A stretch of 64,000 nucleotides of DNA from NCBI GenBank assembly GCA_035651755.1, contig DASRFA010000056.1:248001-312000 (forward strand). The letters are read 5' to 3'. Source of the DNA: DASRFA01 sp035651755. GTDB lineage: Bacteria; Desulfobacterota; Binatia; UBA12015. Both the position numbers and the translations under genes were made by a program. Of the stretch, positions 53,467 to 62,750 are shown piece after piece. The notes under the pieces were generated by a model that saw only the letters and a list, made by a program, of their open reading frames with translations, did no database searches and had not been told where the DNA came from. Position 1 is the first letter of the stretch; each line of letters opens with the position of its first letter.

Positions 53467-55167
53467 TTACCCGACCGCGCGTCGACCGCGCAGCAAGGCG
53501 GCGGCGTACGCGCCGGTCGGATACGGCTGCACGTCGACGTAGTCGTCGAGCCGGGTGTGCCCCTCGGCGACCACCCCCTGCGCGGCATCGTGAACGCGCC
53601 AGTGCATCGTGGCGCCGAAGAGCGGCTGCGACTCGACCGACACGACGCGCACCTCGCCCGGCTCGAAGGCGCACTGCGGCTGGATCGCGCGCAGGAGCTG
53701 CTCGCCGTTCAGGTGGCCGTCACCGAAGTTCCAGCCGAGGATCATGCCGCCCATCAGCTCGCCCTCGTGCCAATCGTAGTCCTCGATGTCGTCGACCGCG
53801 CGCGGGAGGGCCTCGAGGAGGGGCCGCCCCTCGAAGTGCATGAAGCGGCTCACGCACATCATGGTCTTCGCGACCTCGAAGTGGACCGGGTCGGGAACGA
53901 ACTTGGAAAGCTGGGCGTGAGCGGTGTCGGACGCTTTCTCGAGCTTGCCGAACTTCACGACCGCGTCGCCCTTGCGCACCAGCCAGATGTTGTAGGCCCA
54001 GTTGCCGGCGTAGTAGCGCATCGCCAGCAGGAACGAGACCTTCGACGGCATGAAATTTCCGATCGCCGGCACCACGGCGAGGGACAGCAGCAGCGCGATC
54101 AGCAGCAGCGGCGCCTGGGTCAAGTCGGCCAGGCTCGCCTCGGGGTGGAACCCGAAGAGGAACCAGCCGCCGTAGATCATCAGGATGTTCCACTCGACCG
54201 GCATGCCGTTCGGGTTGTTGATCCCGATCCAGCCGTGGAACGCGGTCATGAGCAGCAAGCCGACGATCGTCGCCGTGCGGTTGCCCGCGCCGAGGACGAG
54301 GATCACCGGCAGCGAGTACTCCACGGCAGTCCCGAAGTGCCCCATGAACCCCGCGAAATTCGACGGGCGGAGGTCGTCGGGAAAGCGCGCGAAGAGCTTC
54401 TTCTTCAGCGCCTTCGGAAAGAACGGCCCGTTGTTCATCATGAACATGATGACCGTCGGGAAGTGGCGATTGAGCTTGGAGGTCGCGGCCCAGAACCAGA
54501 TGAAGCACCAGACGAGCTTGGCGCCGGAGATCCAGAGGTCGCCCGGCAGAAGCGCCAGGCAAACCAGGACGACGAAGTAGTGCTCGCCGCGGCAGACGAG
54601 GTAGAGCATCTTGTCGAGCACCGCCATCGCCGGGATCAGCAGCACGAGCGGATAGAGCAGATCGGGCGTGACCCGTGGCGCGAGCAGCGCGCGCAGCAGG
54701 AAGAGCTGCACGGCGCCGTAGAGCGCGACGTCGAGCCAGCCGCGCGTGCGTTCGCCGATCACCGGCGCGCCGCGGAAGAGCGCCAGCTTGATCGTCCCGC
54801 GGCGGAGGAAGTGCCGGTAACCGCCGAACCACGGGTCGAAGCGCGCGTTCATCGGGCCCCAGCCGCAGCCGAAGCCGGCGAGCTCCCAGAAGATCGACCA
54901 CACCATCGCCTTCTTGAAGGCGTCGGCGGTGAAGACCCATGCGCCGAACGATAGGAAGCCGGGGTAGTCGGCGTTGAAGCTGCACCAGAGAGCCCATCCG
55001 CCGATCAGCGGGAAGAAGTACTTCATCCAGTAGAGCGCCATCACGCTCGGGAGGTTCGGGCTCGCATTCGCCCAGGTGACGCACGCGAGCCGAACGCGCT
55101 CGGGGAACGGCGCGCTCACGATGCGCTGCGGGTCGTACGGCGGGAGGTCGGCGTGTGCGGTCGTCAT
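53467..55167 (-). CDS. DUF3556 family membrane protein
   Basis: The 566-residue protein begins LPPYDPQRIVSAPFPERVRL, a soluble N-terminus matching DUF3556 proteins of mycobacteria, and then has about ten hydrophobic helices (YWMKYFFPLIGGWALWCSF, LVWCFIWFWAATSKLNRHFP, GTAVEYSLPVILVLGAG, GMPVEWNILMIYGGWFLFG). The C-terminal ~150 residues are soluble and Asp-rich (HWRVHDAAQGVVAEGHTRLD). The family has no known function but is common in lipid- and steroid-using bacteria. It lies close to the membrane protein at 55255 on the same strand. Confidence 0.82.
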   Translation of the reverse strand: MTTAHADLPPYDPQRIVSAPFPERVRLACVTWANASPNLPSVMALYWMKYFFPLIGGWALWCSFNADYPGFLSFGAWVFTADAFKKAMVWSIFWELAGFGCGWGPMNARFDPWFGGYRHFLRRGTIKLALFRGAPVIGERTRGWLDVALYGAVQLFLLRALLAPRVTPDLLYPLVLLIPAMAVLDKMLYLVCRGEHYFVVLVCLALLPGDLWISGAKLVWCFIWFWAATSKLNRHFPTVIMFMMNNGPFFPKALKKKLFARFPDDLRPSNFAGFMGHFGTAVEYSLPVILVLGAGNRTATIVGLLLMTAFHGWIGINNPNGMPVEWNILMIYGGWFLFGFHPEASLADLTQAPLLLIALLLSLAVVPAIGNFMPSKVSFLLAMRYYAGNWAYNIWLVRKGDAVVKFGKLEKASDTAHAQLSKFVPDPVHFEVAKTMMCVSRFMHFEGRPLLEALPRAVDDIEDYDWHEGELMGGMILGWNFGDGHLNGEQLLRAIQPQCAFEPGEVRVVSVESQPLFGATMHWRVHDAAQGVVAEGHTRLDDYVDVQPYPTGAYAAALLRGRRAVG

Positions 55168-55254
55168 CGCGCTCGATCCCGCCGCGGCTCGGCCACGGCT
55201 CCCTTCGCCATGGCACGTTTTTTCGCCCGGCGACCTACGTCGCGCAACCCGGCG

Positions 55255-55908
55255 TCACCGGGTCGGAGCGTTCGCCGCCATGCGCGCGCGGTATCGGTCG
55301 GGATACGCCTTCGTGAACTTCATCGCGATCACGAGCGCCGCCACCGTCGGAGCCCAGTTGGCCCAGGTCTCGATCTGCTCGCTCGTCCTCGGATCGGGCG
55401 TCGTGAGCATGCCGCTCGCGTAGAGCGCGTAGACGACGGACCCGGCGAGCATCGCGGCCGTCGCGCCCGCCCACACCCACGAGATCACCGCGTTCACGTG
55501 CCTGAAGCCCTCCGTGTCCCAGAGCTCGGGAGGAGTCTCCTCCTTGGCGTAATCGATGGTGAACGGTCGGCCGACGACGATGCTTCCGAAGATGACGAGA
55601 AAGAGCGCCGCGTTGAGCATTGCGGAGAGCCACGACGCGAGCCACGGTCCGCCGGCCGCGACGCTGACGAACGTGAGGCCCGCGAGGCTGCCGAGCGTTC
55701 CCCAATCGAGAAGCTTCGGCTTCTTTCCCTCGAACAGCGTCCAGACGATCAGGGACGCGGAGCACGCGGTCGCGACGACCATGCCGGGCACGTACGAGTC
55801 GTTCGAGACCAGCACCCAGACGGAGATCCACGGCGCGAACGAGACCAGCACGGACAGCGGGTCACCCCGTTCGCCGTGCTCGTCGCGTTTGGTGATGGCG
55901 GCGCCCAC
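55255..55908 (-). CDS. multi-pass membrane protein
   Basis: The 217-residue product from GTG 55908 has about six helices (VLVSFAPWISVWVLVSNDSY, GMVVATACSASLIVWTLFEG, AALFLVIFGSIVVGRPFTID). The motif GRPFTIDYAKEETPPELW resembles a conserved loop of septation-protein-like small membrane proteins, but I cannot name the family. The start lies seven bases after the upstream phosphoesterase stop, so they are probably cotranscribed. Confidence 0.75.
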   Translation of the reverse strand: MGAAITKRDEHGERGDPLSVLVSFAPWISVWVLVSNDSYVPGMVVATACSASLIVWTLFEGKKPKLLDWGTLGSLAGLTFVSVAAGGPWLASWLSAMLNAALFLVIFGSIVVGRPFTIDYAKEETPPELWDTEGFRHVNAVISWVWAGATAAMLAGSVVYALYASGMLTTPDPRTSEQIETWANWAPTVAALVIAMKFTKAYPDRYRARMAANAPTR

Positions 55909-55915
55909 GTCGCGC

Positions 55916-57508
55916 CTAGGCTCCCGAGCGCACCGTTCCGGTGTCCGGGTCGAGGAAGAGCTTCGGCGCCGGCGCCCCGGCGAAGTCGAAGACATCCGCG
56001 ATCGATCCCGAGAGTCGGTCGAACGACGTCTCGCTGATCCGCTCGCCGCCGACCCAGCGGTCCTCGATGAAGCGCAGGATCGAAGCCTGATCCATCACGT
56101 CGTGGCTCACGTGGTTCTGCTTCGCGAACGGCGACACGACGACGAACGGGAGCCGCGGCCCGTAGCCGCAGCGCGCGCCCGGACCGTCGGTGACGTCGCC
56201 GCAGAGGAAGTCGAGCGGCGTCGCGGAGCGGTTCACGATCGGCGGCGACACGTGGTCGTACCAGCCGTCGGAGTCGTCCCAGGCGACGATCACGACCATG
56301 CTCCGCCACTCGGGCAGCGCCTGCAGGCGGTTCAGCGTCTCGACCAGGAAGACCTGCTCGTCGAGCGGCGTCGAGTTGCCGGGATGTCCGTTCTGGTACG
56401 CCGGCGGCTTCAGGAACGAGACGGTCGGCAGGTTGCCGGCCTCCGCGGCCGGCCAGAACCACGAGAGGTCGTAGAGGTGGTTCGCCTGGTCGCTCTTTCC
56501 GACCATGTCGACGGACGTCGGCGGCAGGTGCCAAGGGTTCGCGGTCGACGCGAAATACTGGAACGGGTTGTGGTGCGGGACATAGTCCACGAAGCGGAGC
56601 GGATCCGTCGCCGGATCGACGCCGGTCGCGCGGTCGTACGCCTCGAGCGGATGGCTGCTCGTGCACTGGCCGCTCGCGTCGAGCGTGAAGCCGCCCTGGA
56701 ACCAGCCCCACGTGACGCCGGCGTCGTTCAGGAGATCGCCGACGTTCCGCCCGGTGAACGCCGCCAGGCCGTAGCCGCCGCCGCAGACGTCCCAGTAGGG
56801 GTCGGTGTCGACGTTGAGCGTCCCGACGTTGCCGTTCGTCGGTGCCGCGATGGTGGTCGAGTCGACAGGCCCCCCGCATTCCGGGACGTCTCCGTAGACG
56901 TGCCCGGACTCTCCGCAGACGACGCCGTACGTGCTCCCGACGGCGAGGTTCAGCGCACCGCGCGTCGACTCGCCGAAGTTGCTCGCGAAGAAGTCGTCGC
57001 CGATCACGAAGTGCTGCGCGTAGTTCCAGAGCGCGGTGACGGTGTTGCCGTCGAAGTAGCCCATCAGCGTGTCCCACTGGCCGGACGCGGTCTCCGTACA
57101 GAACTGGCGCGGGTTCGTCGGCGGCTCCGCGTCGAACTGGACGAAGCGATCCATCGCGCCGCCGTTCCGGGACTGCTGCTCGGTCGTGTAGTCGTGTGAC
57201 TGGTCGCACGTATACGACTGCGTCCGGTCGATGCGGAACGGGTTCGCCTCGTTCGGGTTGTCGAAGAGGAGCATGTCGGTGAGCCCGTTCACGCGCGGCG
57301 TATCCGGCTTCGCCCGGAAGACCGGTTGCCCGGGCGGGTTCGCCGCGCTCGGGTAGATCCCGAAGTAGACGTCGAACGACTTGTTCTCCTGGTAGATCAC
57401 CACCAGGTGCTCGACGTCCTGCGCCGAGCGATCGCTGTCCGAGCATCCCGCGGCTGCCGCCGTCGCGAGCGCGCACGCGAGAGCTCCCCGCCACCGCCGT
57501 CCCCACAT
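55916..57508 (-). CDS. phosphoesterase family (phospholipase C-like) lipoprotein
   Basis: The 530-residue product has a signal with lipobox (AAAAGCSDS). The alkaline-phosphatase-like phosphoesterase fold shows in VEHLVVIYQENKSFDVYFG (metal Asn and acidic residues), HFVIGDDFFASNFGESTRG, and the late VVIVAWDDSDGWYDHVSPP with PFVVVSPFAKQNHVSHDVMD giving the His/Asp metal ligands. This pattern belongs to PF04185, which includes bacterial phospholipase C and acid phosphatases. It would release phosphate or a diacylglycerol from phosphoesters outside the cell. ATG 57508 gives a full signal. Confidence 0.88.
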   Translation of the reverse strand: MWGRRWRGALACALATAAAAGCSDSDRSAQDVEHLVVIYQENKSFDVYFGIYPSAANPPGQPVFRAKPDTPRVNGLTDMLLFDNPNEANPFRIDRTQSYTCDQSHDYTTEQQSRNGGAMDRFVQFDAEPPTNPRQFCTETASGQWDTLMGYFDGNTVTALWNYAQHFVIGDDFFASNFGESTRGALNLAVGSTYGVVCGESGHVYGDVPECGGPVDSTTIAAPTNGNVGTLNVDTDPYWDVCGGGYGLAAFTGRNVGDLLNDAGVTWGWFQGGFTLDASGQCTSSHPLEAYDRATGVDPATDPLRFVDYVPHHNPFQYFASTANPWHLPPTSVDMVGKSDQANHLYDLSWFWPAAEAGNLPTVSFLKPPAYQNGHPGNSTPLDEQVFLVETLNRLQALPEWRSMVVIVAWDDSDGWYDHVSPPIVNRSATPLDFLCGDVTDGPGARCGYGPRLPFVVVSPFAKQNHVSHDVMDQASILRFIEDRWVGGERISETSFDRLSGSIADVFDFAGAPAPKLFLDPDTGTVRSGA

Positions 57509-57607
57509 GGCCGCGCGTATGGCGGAAACGCGCCGATGGATCAACGCTCCTTGGGTCGCGGTCCGCCTGCTGCGCGCGCCCGCCGCCGGCCGCGCTACCA
57601 TCCGGGG

Positions 57608-58957
57608 CTACTTCCCGGCGCGGACCAGCGCGGTGCTCTCGAACATCGCGGGAGCGAGCGGGATCTGGTAGTCGGCCGGCGTGCCCGACCGGCGATCGAA
57701 GCGCACGGCGGTCGCGCGGTCCATCTTCACGTTCTCGGCGACCTGATAGACGCTCTTCCCGGCCATGATGCCGGTGTAGCCGCCGTCTGGGCTCCAGTAG
57801 ATGCCGTTCTGCACGTGATAGGCGGCGAGCAGCTCGTCCTTCCAGCTGTACTTCGACGAGAACGAGCCCCGCATCGTGTCCTGGCTGAAGCGCAGGAGGA
57901 TCTTTCCGAACAGGTAGTAGCGATCCTTCGGAACGGCCTCGATGATCCAGTACTTGCTCTTGACGAGACGGCTCTGCATCGGGCCCCACGGTACGCCGGG
58001 CGCGCCCGGCTTGTCGTAGACGAACCACGGGCTTTCGTCCCAGACGAAGCGATAGCCGCCGCCGGGAAGCGTCTTGAGCTCGGTCTTGCCGTCGAGCGCC
58101 ATCCCGTCGACGAGGCCGTACATCTCGCGCTCGCCGACGAGCTTGAAGTCGAAGTCCTCGGGCTTCGCGTCGAAGTACTGGCCGTCGTCCTCGGCGAGGT
58201 CGGAGCCGAGGACGCCGTCCGACCGGTTCGCGGGCGACACCGCGCGCACGCGGCGAAGCGCCGGAACGTACGCCCAGTTCTGGTCGCGCTTGTCGGCGTC
58301 GCGGAACCGCCAGCCGAGCGTGGCCGTGCCGTTCACGTCGGCGGGCTCGACGACGGTCGACTTCGTCTGCAGCAGGAGATTGAGCGGGTTGTCGATCTTC
58401 TGCGCGTCGCGCCAGCCCTGGTAGTAGAGGAACGCGGCGTCGACGACGAGGTTGCGCTCGAGCCCGCCGCTCCGCGAGAGCCACGCGAGGTTCGTGTAGA
58501 AGTGCCCGTTCCCGTCGTACCAGCGGTTGTAGTAGTAGTTCCAGACGATCTTCCGCGCCGCGTCCGGGTCGCTCGCGTCGATCTTCGGAAACGGCGCGCC
58601 CAGGATGAAGCCGGCCGGTTGGCCGTCGCTCGCGTTCAGGATGTTTCCCGCGGGCCCGACCTTGTACTTTCCGATGTTGGCTTCGGTCGCCTCCTTGAAC
58701 TCGCGCGGCCAGCTCGTCTGGACGTACTTCGGAAGCTTGTCGTCGGCCACGACGACGCTGTAGTCGCCGCGCTGGAAGTGACCGAGGATCTCGGGCGGAA
58801 GCATGCCTTCGGCCTCCTGCCAGTTCGCGCTCGAGAGCGTACCGCCGTCGGCGAGGTCGGCGAGCGCGAGCGGGACGGCGCCCGGCACGACGGCGGCGGT
58901 CGCGCCGACGAGCGCCGTCAGTGCGACGAGGAAAACCGTTCGGCGGGCGACCTCCAT
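57608..58957 (-). CDS. DUF1329 domain outer-membrane-associated protein
   Basis: The 449-residue protein has a signal peptide (LTALVGATAAVVPGAVPLALA) and the DUF1329 pattern: DYSVVVADDKLPKYVQTSWP, WAYVPALRRVRAVSPANRSD, MYGLVDGMALDGKTELKTLP and YYLFGKILLRFSQDTM. DUF1329 proteins are related to LolA/outer-membrane lipoprotein carriers and often lie with RND-family exporters or steroid and fatty acid uptake genes. ATG 58957 has AGGAGGG upstream. It is downstream of no obvious partner and upstream of the phosphoesterase gene. Confidence 0.9.
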   Translation of the reverse strand: MEVARRTVFLVALTALVGATAAVVPGAVPLALADLADGGTLSSANWQEAEGMLPPEILGHFQRGDYSVVVADDKLPKYVQTSWPREFKEATEANIGKYKVGPAGNILNASDGQPAGFILGAPFPKIDASDPDAARKIVWNYYYNRWYDGNGHFYTNLAWLSRSGGLERNLVVDAAFLYYQGWRDAQKIDNPLNLLLQTKSTVVEPADVNGTATLGWRFRDADKRDQNWAYVPALRRVRAVSPANRSDGVLGSDLAEDDGQYFDAKPEDFDFKLVGEREMYGLVDGMALDGKTELKTLPGGGYRFVWDESPWFVYDKPGAPGVPWGPMQSRLVKSKYWIIEAVPKDRYYLFGKILLRFSQDTMRGSFSSKYSWKDELLAAYHVQNGIYWSPDGGYTGIMAGKSVYQVAENVKMDRATAVRFDRRSGTPADYQIPLAPAMFESTALVRAGK

Positions 58958-59053
58958 CGTACGTCCCTCCTGGTTTCCGTCCGGGCAGCTTCTCGCGGCC
59001 ACCCTGCCACGAAGCGGTGCCGAGCGGAAAGAGGGGCGACCGGCCGCGGCGCG

Positions 59054-59395
59054 TCAGCGGTTGAGCTTGCGGCAGCTCTGCTCGTCGCCACCGTCGCAGC
59101 CGCGGCGGAGGTACTCGCGGGCGCGCTCCTGGTCGACGCCGACGCCGCGCCCGTCGGAGTACATGCCCGCGAGGTGGCGGCACGCCTTCCCGTTCCCGCC
59201 CTCGCAGCCGCGCCGCGTGGTGTCGAGGTCGCGGTCGTCGTCGCCGTCGTCGTTCCGCATGGGGTCGTGCGCGTTGTAGGGATCGTCGTCGCCCGCCCGC
59301 GCTGACGTCGGGACGACGCTCGACGCAACGAGCAGGGCCGTCACCGCGACGAGGACCTGGACGCACGCAGCAGCGCGCCTTCGCATGCGCGGCAT
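59054..59395 (-). CDS. small exported Sel1-like repeat protein
   Basis: The 113-residue product has a signal peptide (VLVAVTALLVASSVVPTSARA), an acidic linker (DDDPYNAHDPMRNDDGDDD) and two Cys-containing Sel1-like units: RRGCEGGNGKACRHLAGMYS and RRGCDGGDEQSCRKL. These alpha-solenoid repeats usually bind proteins. ATG 59395 is used; ATG 59386 also gives a complete signal. It is divergent from the lipoprotein at 59709. Confidence 0.75.
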   Translation of the reverse strand: MPRMRRRAAACVQVLVAVTALLVASSVVPTSARAGDDDPYNAHDPMRNDDGDDDRDLDTTRRGCEGGNGKACRHLAGMYSDGRGVGVDQERAREYLRRGCDGGDEQSCRKLNR

Positions 59396-59708
59396 TCTGC
59401 CCACGGCGCCATGCCGCGACAAGCTTCGGTGGGGTCTTGGTTCCAGGCGCCGCAGAAGCTCGCCCGCATCCTCGCCGAGACGATCGACCAAGCGCGAACG
59501 CTCGCGGATCGGCGATCGCTCGGCCACCGGCGCGGTTGGACCCGCTTGACGACGGTGTCTTCGAGCGACTTCGCGACGGCGTCCGCTGCTCCGGGCGATG
59601 CGGGAAATCGTCTCGCCGCAGCGGTGCAAGGAGTCGACTGCCCGCATTCTGGCCTGTTGAACAAAATCTGGTAAGACGACGTGCGACCCGATCCGGAAGG
59701 AGGTTCCC
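59396..59708. other. 313-base non-coding gap
   Basis: This gap separates the divergent Sel1-like and Cys-rich lipoprotein genes. Near its right end, AAGGAGG stands six bases before the GTG at 59709, and TTGAACAAAATCTGG at 59656-59670 is A/T-rich. No convincing protein-coding frame or known RNA was found. Confidence 0.45.
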
Positions 59709-61268
59709 GTGGCCGCTCGCAGTACGCTTCACGCCTTCGGCATCCTGGTCTCGGCCGTCATGGCCGTCGGCTGCTCGGACTCGCCCTCTTCGAGGCCGAT
59801 TCCGTTGCAGGAGTGGCCGGCGGCGATCGCCGCCGCCTCGTGCGACGCGCTGGAGCCGTGCTGCGACGCGGACGGGAATCCCTTCGACCAAGCCGGTTGC
59901 GAGGGCCTCTTGCGCGGCTGGCTGCCACCGCCGGGTGCCCGGGTCGCGTACGACGCCGAAGCGGCGAGCCGTTGCGTCGCGCGGGTGCGGGATGCGCGCG
60001 CGACCTGCGGCATGGTCGACGCCGAGTCCGCACCCGAATGCGGTGAGGTCTTCCAGCCCACGGTCGAGGTCGGCGACGAGTGCACGACGCTGGAGGAATG
60101 CCGTCCGAGCGAGCCCGGACGGTTCGCGACGTGCGTCGAGAGAGGACCCGGCGAGCCGACCGTCTGCGCCGAGCTCGATCCGTTCGTGCGGCTCGGCGCC
60201 GGCGAACGCTGCGGCCTGACGTGCAGCACGGAGAACGGCGGCGCCTTCTGCCTGATCCTCTTCGCCCCCAGGGGCGCGTGCTATCGCGACGACGGTCTCA
60301 CCTGCTCGACGACGACGGGGGTCTGCGAGCCGCTCGGCGGGCTGGACGATCCGTGCGACGTGGAGGGCCTGGGTTTCGGCTCCACGTGCCACGAGGATCT
60401 CATCTGCGAGGACACCGGCTGCACCGAGCCGGGTTCGTGCTTCGGGAAATGCGCCACCGGGCGGCCCGTCGGCTCGCCGTGCGAGCCCAACCACACCCAA
60501 TGCCGGGCACATTCCGTGTGCGGACTCCTCGGGTGCAGCGGCGAAGAGCCCGCGACCGACGGTTCGAGTCCGGGTTGCAGCTTCGCATGCACGGCGCTCC
60601 CGGGGACGGGTGAGCCGTGCTCGCTCGATTTCCCGTCCCCGCCGTGCGAGTTCCCGCTCTTCTGCTCGAGCACGTCACAGCTCTGCGAGCCGCCGCTTCC
60701 CAGCGGTAGCCCGTGCTCGGAGTCGGACGTCTGCGAGACGCCGCTCGTGTGCGTGACCGACACCGGCACCTGTGAGCCGTCGCGCGACGTCGGGGAGCGC
60801 TGCTCGCACGATTTCGAGTGCCTCACGGGTCACTGCAGCGCCGACACCCCCGGGTTCGCCTCCTCGGCGGCGACGAGGGAGGAGGGTCGATGCCTCGAGC
60901 GACCGCGCACCAACCCGTTCTTGTGCTCGCCCGCGGCCATCGCCACGCCGACACCTGCACCGACGGCCGGCGTGGAGGCGCAAGCCCTGGGTCGTGCGCC
61001 GTTCGGCAATCACTGTAGCGGGAGGCAATCCCCGGTCGACGTGTTGCAGAAGGCCGCTCGCACGTTCTTCCGGTTGCCGACCACGCCGACGGTGCAGAAT
61101 CGGTACTGCGTCGCGCCCGCCTGGTTGGAGCCCTCGCACGCCCCGTTCGCGGCAAGCGGGGAGCACGTCTTCTTGAAGCCGGATCCCGTGTTGCTGCCGA
61201 CCACGGTCACGTCGACCTGGACCTGGGCGAGATCGGACGCGCCGACGTTCACCGCCGTGCAGGAGTAG
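59709..61268 (+). CDS. Cys-rich lipoprotein, 3' end uncertain
   Basis: The frame encodes up to 519 residues. The signal ends in a lipobox (VMAVGCSDS). The mature part has about 40 Cys in the dickkopf-like arrangement of myxobacterial lipoproteins: repeated G-x-x-C...C...C patterns such as VGDECTTLEEC, AGERCGLTCS, GSPCSESDVC and VGERCSHDFECLTGHCS. A Pro/Thr-rich stretch (IATPTPAPTAG) follows. The last ~86 codons run antisense to the secreted protein gene at 61010-61387 and lack the Cys pattern, so the natural stop was probably lost or shifted near 60900-61010. GTG 59709 has AAGGAGG six bases upstream. Confidence 0.65.
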   Translation: MAARSTLHAFGILVSAVMAVGCSDSPSSRPIPLQEWPAAIAAASCDALEPCCDADGNPFDQAGCEGLLRGWLPPPGARVAYDAEAASRCVARVRDARATCGMVDAESAPECGEVFQPTVEVGDECTTLEECRPSEPGRFATCVERGPGEPTVCAELDPFVRLGAGERCGLTCSTENGGAFCLILFAPRGACYRDDGLTCSTTTGVCEPLGGLDDPCDVEGLGFGSTCHEDLICEDTGCTEPGSCFGKCATGRPVGSPCEPNHTQCRAHSVCGLLGCSGEEPATDGSSPGCSFACTALPGTGEPCSLDFPSPPCEFPLFCSSTSQLCEPPLPSGSPCSESDVCETPLVCVTDTGTCEPSRDVGERCSHDFECLTGHCSADTPGFASSAATREEGRCLERPRTNPFLCSPAAIATPTPAPTAGVEAQALGRAPFGNHCSGRQSPVDVLQKAARTFFRLPTTPTVQNRYCVAPAWLEPSHAPFAASGEHVFLKPDPVLLPTTVTSTWTWARSDAPTFTAVQE

Positions 61269-61387
61269 CTGTCGTTTGCCGCGATCTTGAGCGGGCCGGA
61301 TGCGAGGATCGTCCCCGCCCGCGCCCAGGTCGCCGTTGCGAGTAGAGCGAGCGATGCGTGCAGCAGGACACGAGCCGTGAATGCCAT
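61010..61387 (-). CDS. small secreted protein with four Cys
   Basis: The 125-residue product has a signal peptide ending ATWARAG and then a beta-rich domain with four Cys: YSCTAVNVGAS, KKTCSPLAANGACEG and RFCTVGVVGN, with a final FCNTSTGDC. It resembles a small cell-surface beta-sandwich; no family is recognised. ATG 61387 has AAGGAG upstream. Its 3' half overlaps the extended frame of the lipoprotein gene on the other strand. A 15-bp palindrome lies about 60 bases upstream. Confidence 0.75.
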   Translation of the reverse strand: MAFTARVLLHASLALLATATWARAGTILASGPLKIAANDSYSCTAVNVGASDLAQVQVDVTVVGSNTGSGFKKTCSPLAANGACEGSNQAGATQYRFCTVGVVGNRKNVRAAFCNTSTGDCLPLQ

Positions 61388-61447
61388 GGTGGTCTCCTTC
61401 GCGTCGTGGCCATTTCGGCCGTCACGCGGAGAAGACGTTCCATCGGC

Positions 61448-61462
61448 GTGAACCCGGTTCAC
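61448..61462. promoter_or_regulatory. palindrome upstream of the small secreted protein gene
   Basis: GTGAACC-C-GGTTCAC has perfect 7-bp arms. It is 60 bases upstream of the ATG at 61387 and 50 bases beyond the thiolase stop. The half-site GTGAAC is also seen in the palindrome at 27012-27030, in opposite orientation. Binding protein unknown. Confidence 0.45.
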
Positions 61463-61511
61463 TCAGGGTCGCGCGGGCTCGACGTCGCGGCCGTCGAGCC
61501 GCGCCGGATCG

Positions 61512-62684
61512 TCAGAGCGCCTCGAGCACCATCGCCATGCCCATGCCGCCGCCGGCACACATGGACACGCAGCCGAGACGAGCGCCGCGCCGACGGAGCT
61601 CGTGGACCATCGTGACCACCATGCGCGCTCCCGTCGCGGCGATCGGGTGACCGAGGCTGCAGCCGCTTCCATTGACGTTGCAGATCTCCTGATCGATGCC
61701 GAGGGCGCGCGTCGTCGCGACCGGAACCGAGCAGAACGCCTCGTTGATCTCGAAGAGGTCGATGTCGCCCTGCCCGACCTGCGCGCGCGCGAGCGCCTTC
61801 GGGATCGCGTCGATCGGAGCCATGCCCGTGCGCCGGGGAGCGACCCCCACCGCGGCCCACGACCGGATCGCCGCGAGCGGCTCGAAGCCGTTCGACGCGG
61901 CATAATCCGGATCCATGAGCAGCACCGCGGCCGCCGCGTCGTTGAGGCCCGCCGCGTTGCCCGCGGTCACGGTGAAGTTCCCGATCTCCGGATGGAGGAC
62001 CTTCAGCTCCGCCATGCCCTCGACCGTCAAGCCGCGTCGGGGATGCTCGTCGGTGTCGAAGCGCCGTACGTTGCCGTCGGCGTCCTGCACGTCGACGGGC
62101 ACGATCTGTCCCGCGAAGGCGCCCGAGTCGATGCTCTCGATCGCGCGCCCGTGGCTGTAGACCGCCCACTGATCGACGTCCGCGCGCGACAGCCCCGCCT
62201 CGACCGCGGTGTTGTGGCCGACGGTGATCGACATGTCGAAGGCCGGCGCGTCGGGCGTCTCGGGGTGCGAGGGAGACATCCACGGTTTCGGATCCGCGCC
62301 GGGGGCGAGACGCTTGTGGCCCATCGGCATCGTGCTCATGCTCTCGGTCCCGCCCGCGAGTACGACGCGATCCATGCCGGCGGCGATCGACCCGGCTCCG
62401 ATCGAGATCGCTCCGAGCCCGGCCGCGCAGTGCCGATTCGTCGCCAGCCCCGGGACGTTCTCGAGGCCGAGCACGACCGCCGTGTGGCGCGCGATGACGC
62501 CGCCTCCCTGCAGGCTCTCGGCGATGACGAGGTCGTCGATCTCGTCGGGTTCGATCTTCGTGCGCTCCAGCAAGCCTCGCACCGCCAGCTCGGCGAGCTG
62601 GAAGGCGTCCTTGGCGACCAGCGATCCCTTGCGGGCGCGGCCGATCGGCGTGCGGACTGCCGCGACGATGACGGGGTTCTTCAT
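61512..62684 (-). CDS. acetyl-CoA acetyltransferase/3-ketoacyl-CoA thiolase
   Basis: The 390-residue enzyme is a type II thiolase. Catalytic Cys86 lies in ATNRHCAAGLGAISIGAGS, the family motif GSGCSLGHPIAATGAR carries the active-site His, and CAGGGMGMAM the second Cys. MKNPVIVAAVRTPIGRARKG is the usual start. It cleaves 3-ketoacyl-CoA or forms acetoacetyl-CoA in fatty acid or steroid side-chain breakdown. It lies 66 bases downstream of the APH-like kinase gene, with which it may share a transcript. Confidence 0.95.
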   Translation of the reverse strand: MKNPVIVAAVRTPIGRARKGSLVAKDAFQLAELAVRGLLERTKIEPDEIDDLVIAESLQGGGVIARHTAVVLGLENVPGLATNRHCAAGLGAISIGAGSIAAGMDRVVLAGGTESMSTMPMGHKRLAPGADPKPWMSPSHPETPDAPAFDMSITVGHNTAVEAGLSRADVDQWAVYSHGRAIESIDSGAFAGQIVPVDVQDADGNVRRFDTDEHPRRGLTVEGMAELKVLHPEIGNFTVTAGNAAGLNDAAAAVLLMDPDYAASNGFEPLAAIRSWAAVGVAPRRTGMAPIDAIPKALARAQVGQGDIDLFEINEAFCSVPVATTRALGIDQEICNVNGSGCSLGHPIAATGARMVVTMVHELRRRGARLGCVSMCAGGGMGMAMVLEAL

Positions 62685-62750
62685 GGGTGGGACTCCTCGC
62701 TGTGCGCCCGTCGTCGGTGATCCGACGGGCGAGCCCGATGGACCGACAAG

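Noticed and set aside
55211..55225. TGGCACG on the plus strand near 55211
   Set aside because: The GC of the -12 element is missing at the right spacing, and no plus-strand gene follows.
58995..59009. TGGCAGGGTGGCCGC on the minus strand before the DUF1329 gene
   Set aside because: GG/GC spacing is right but the -12 box reads CCGC; too weak to call a sigma-54 promoter.
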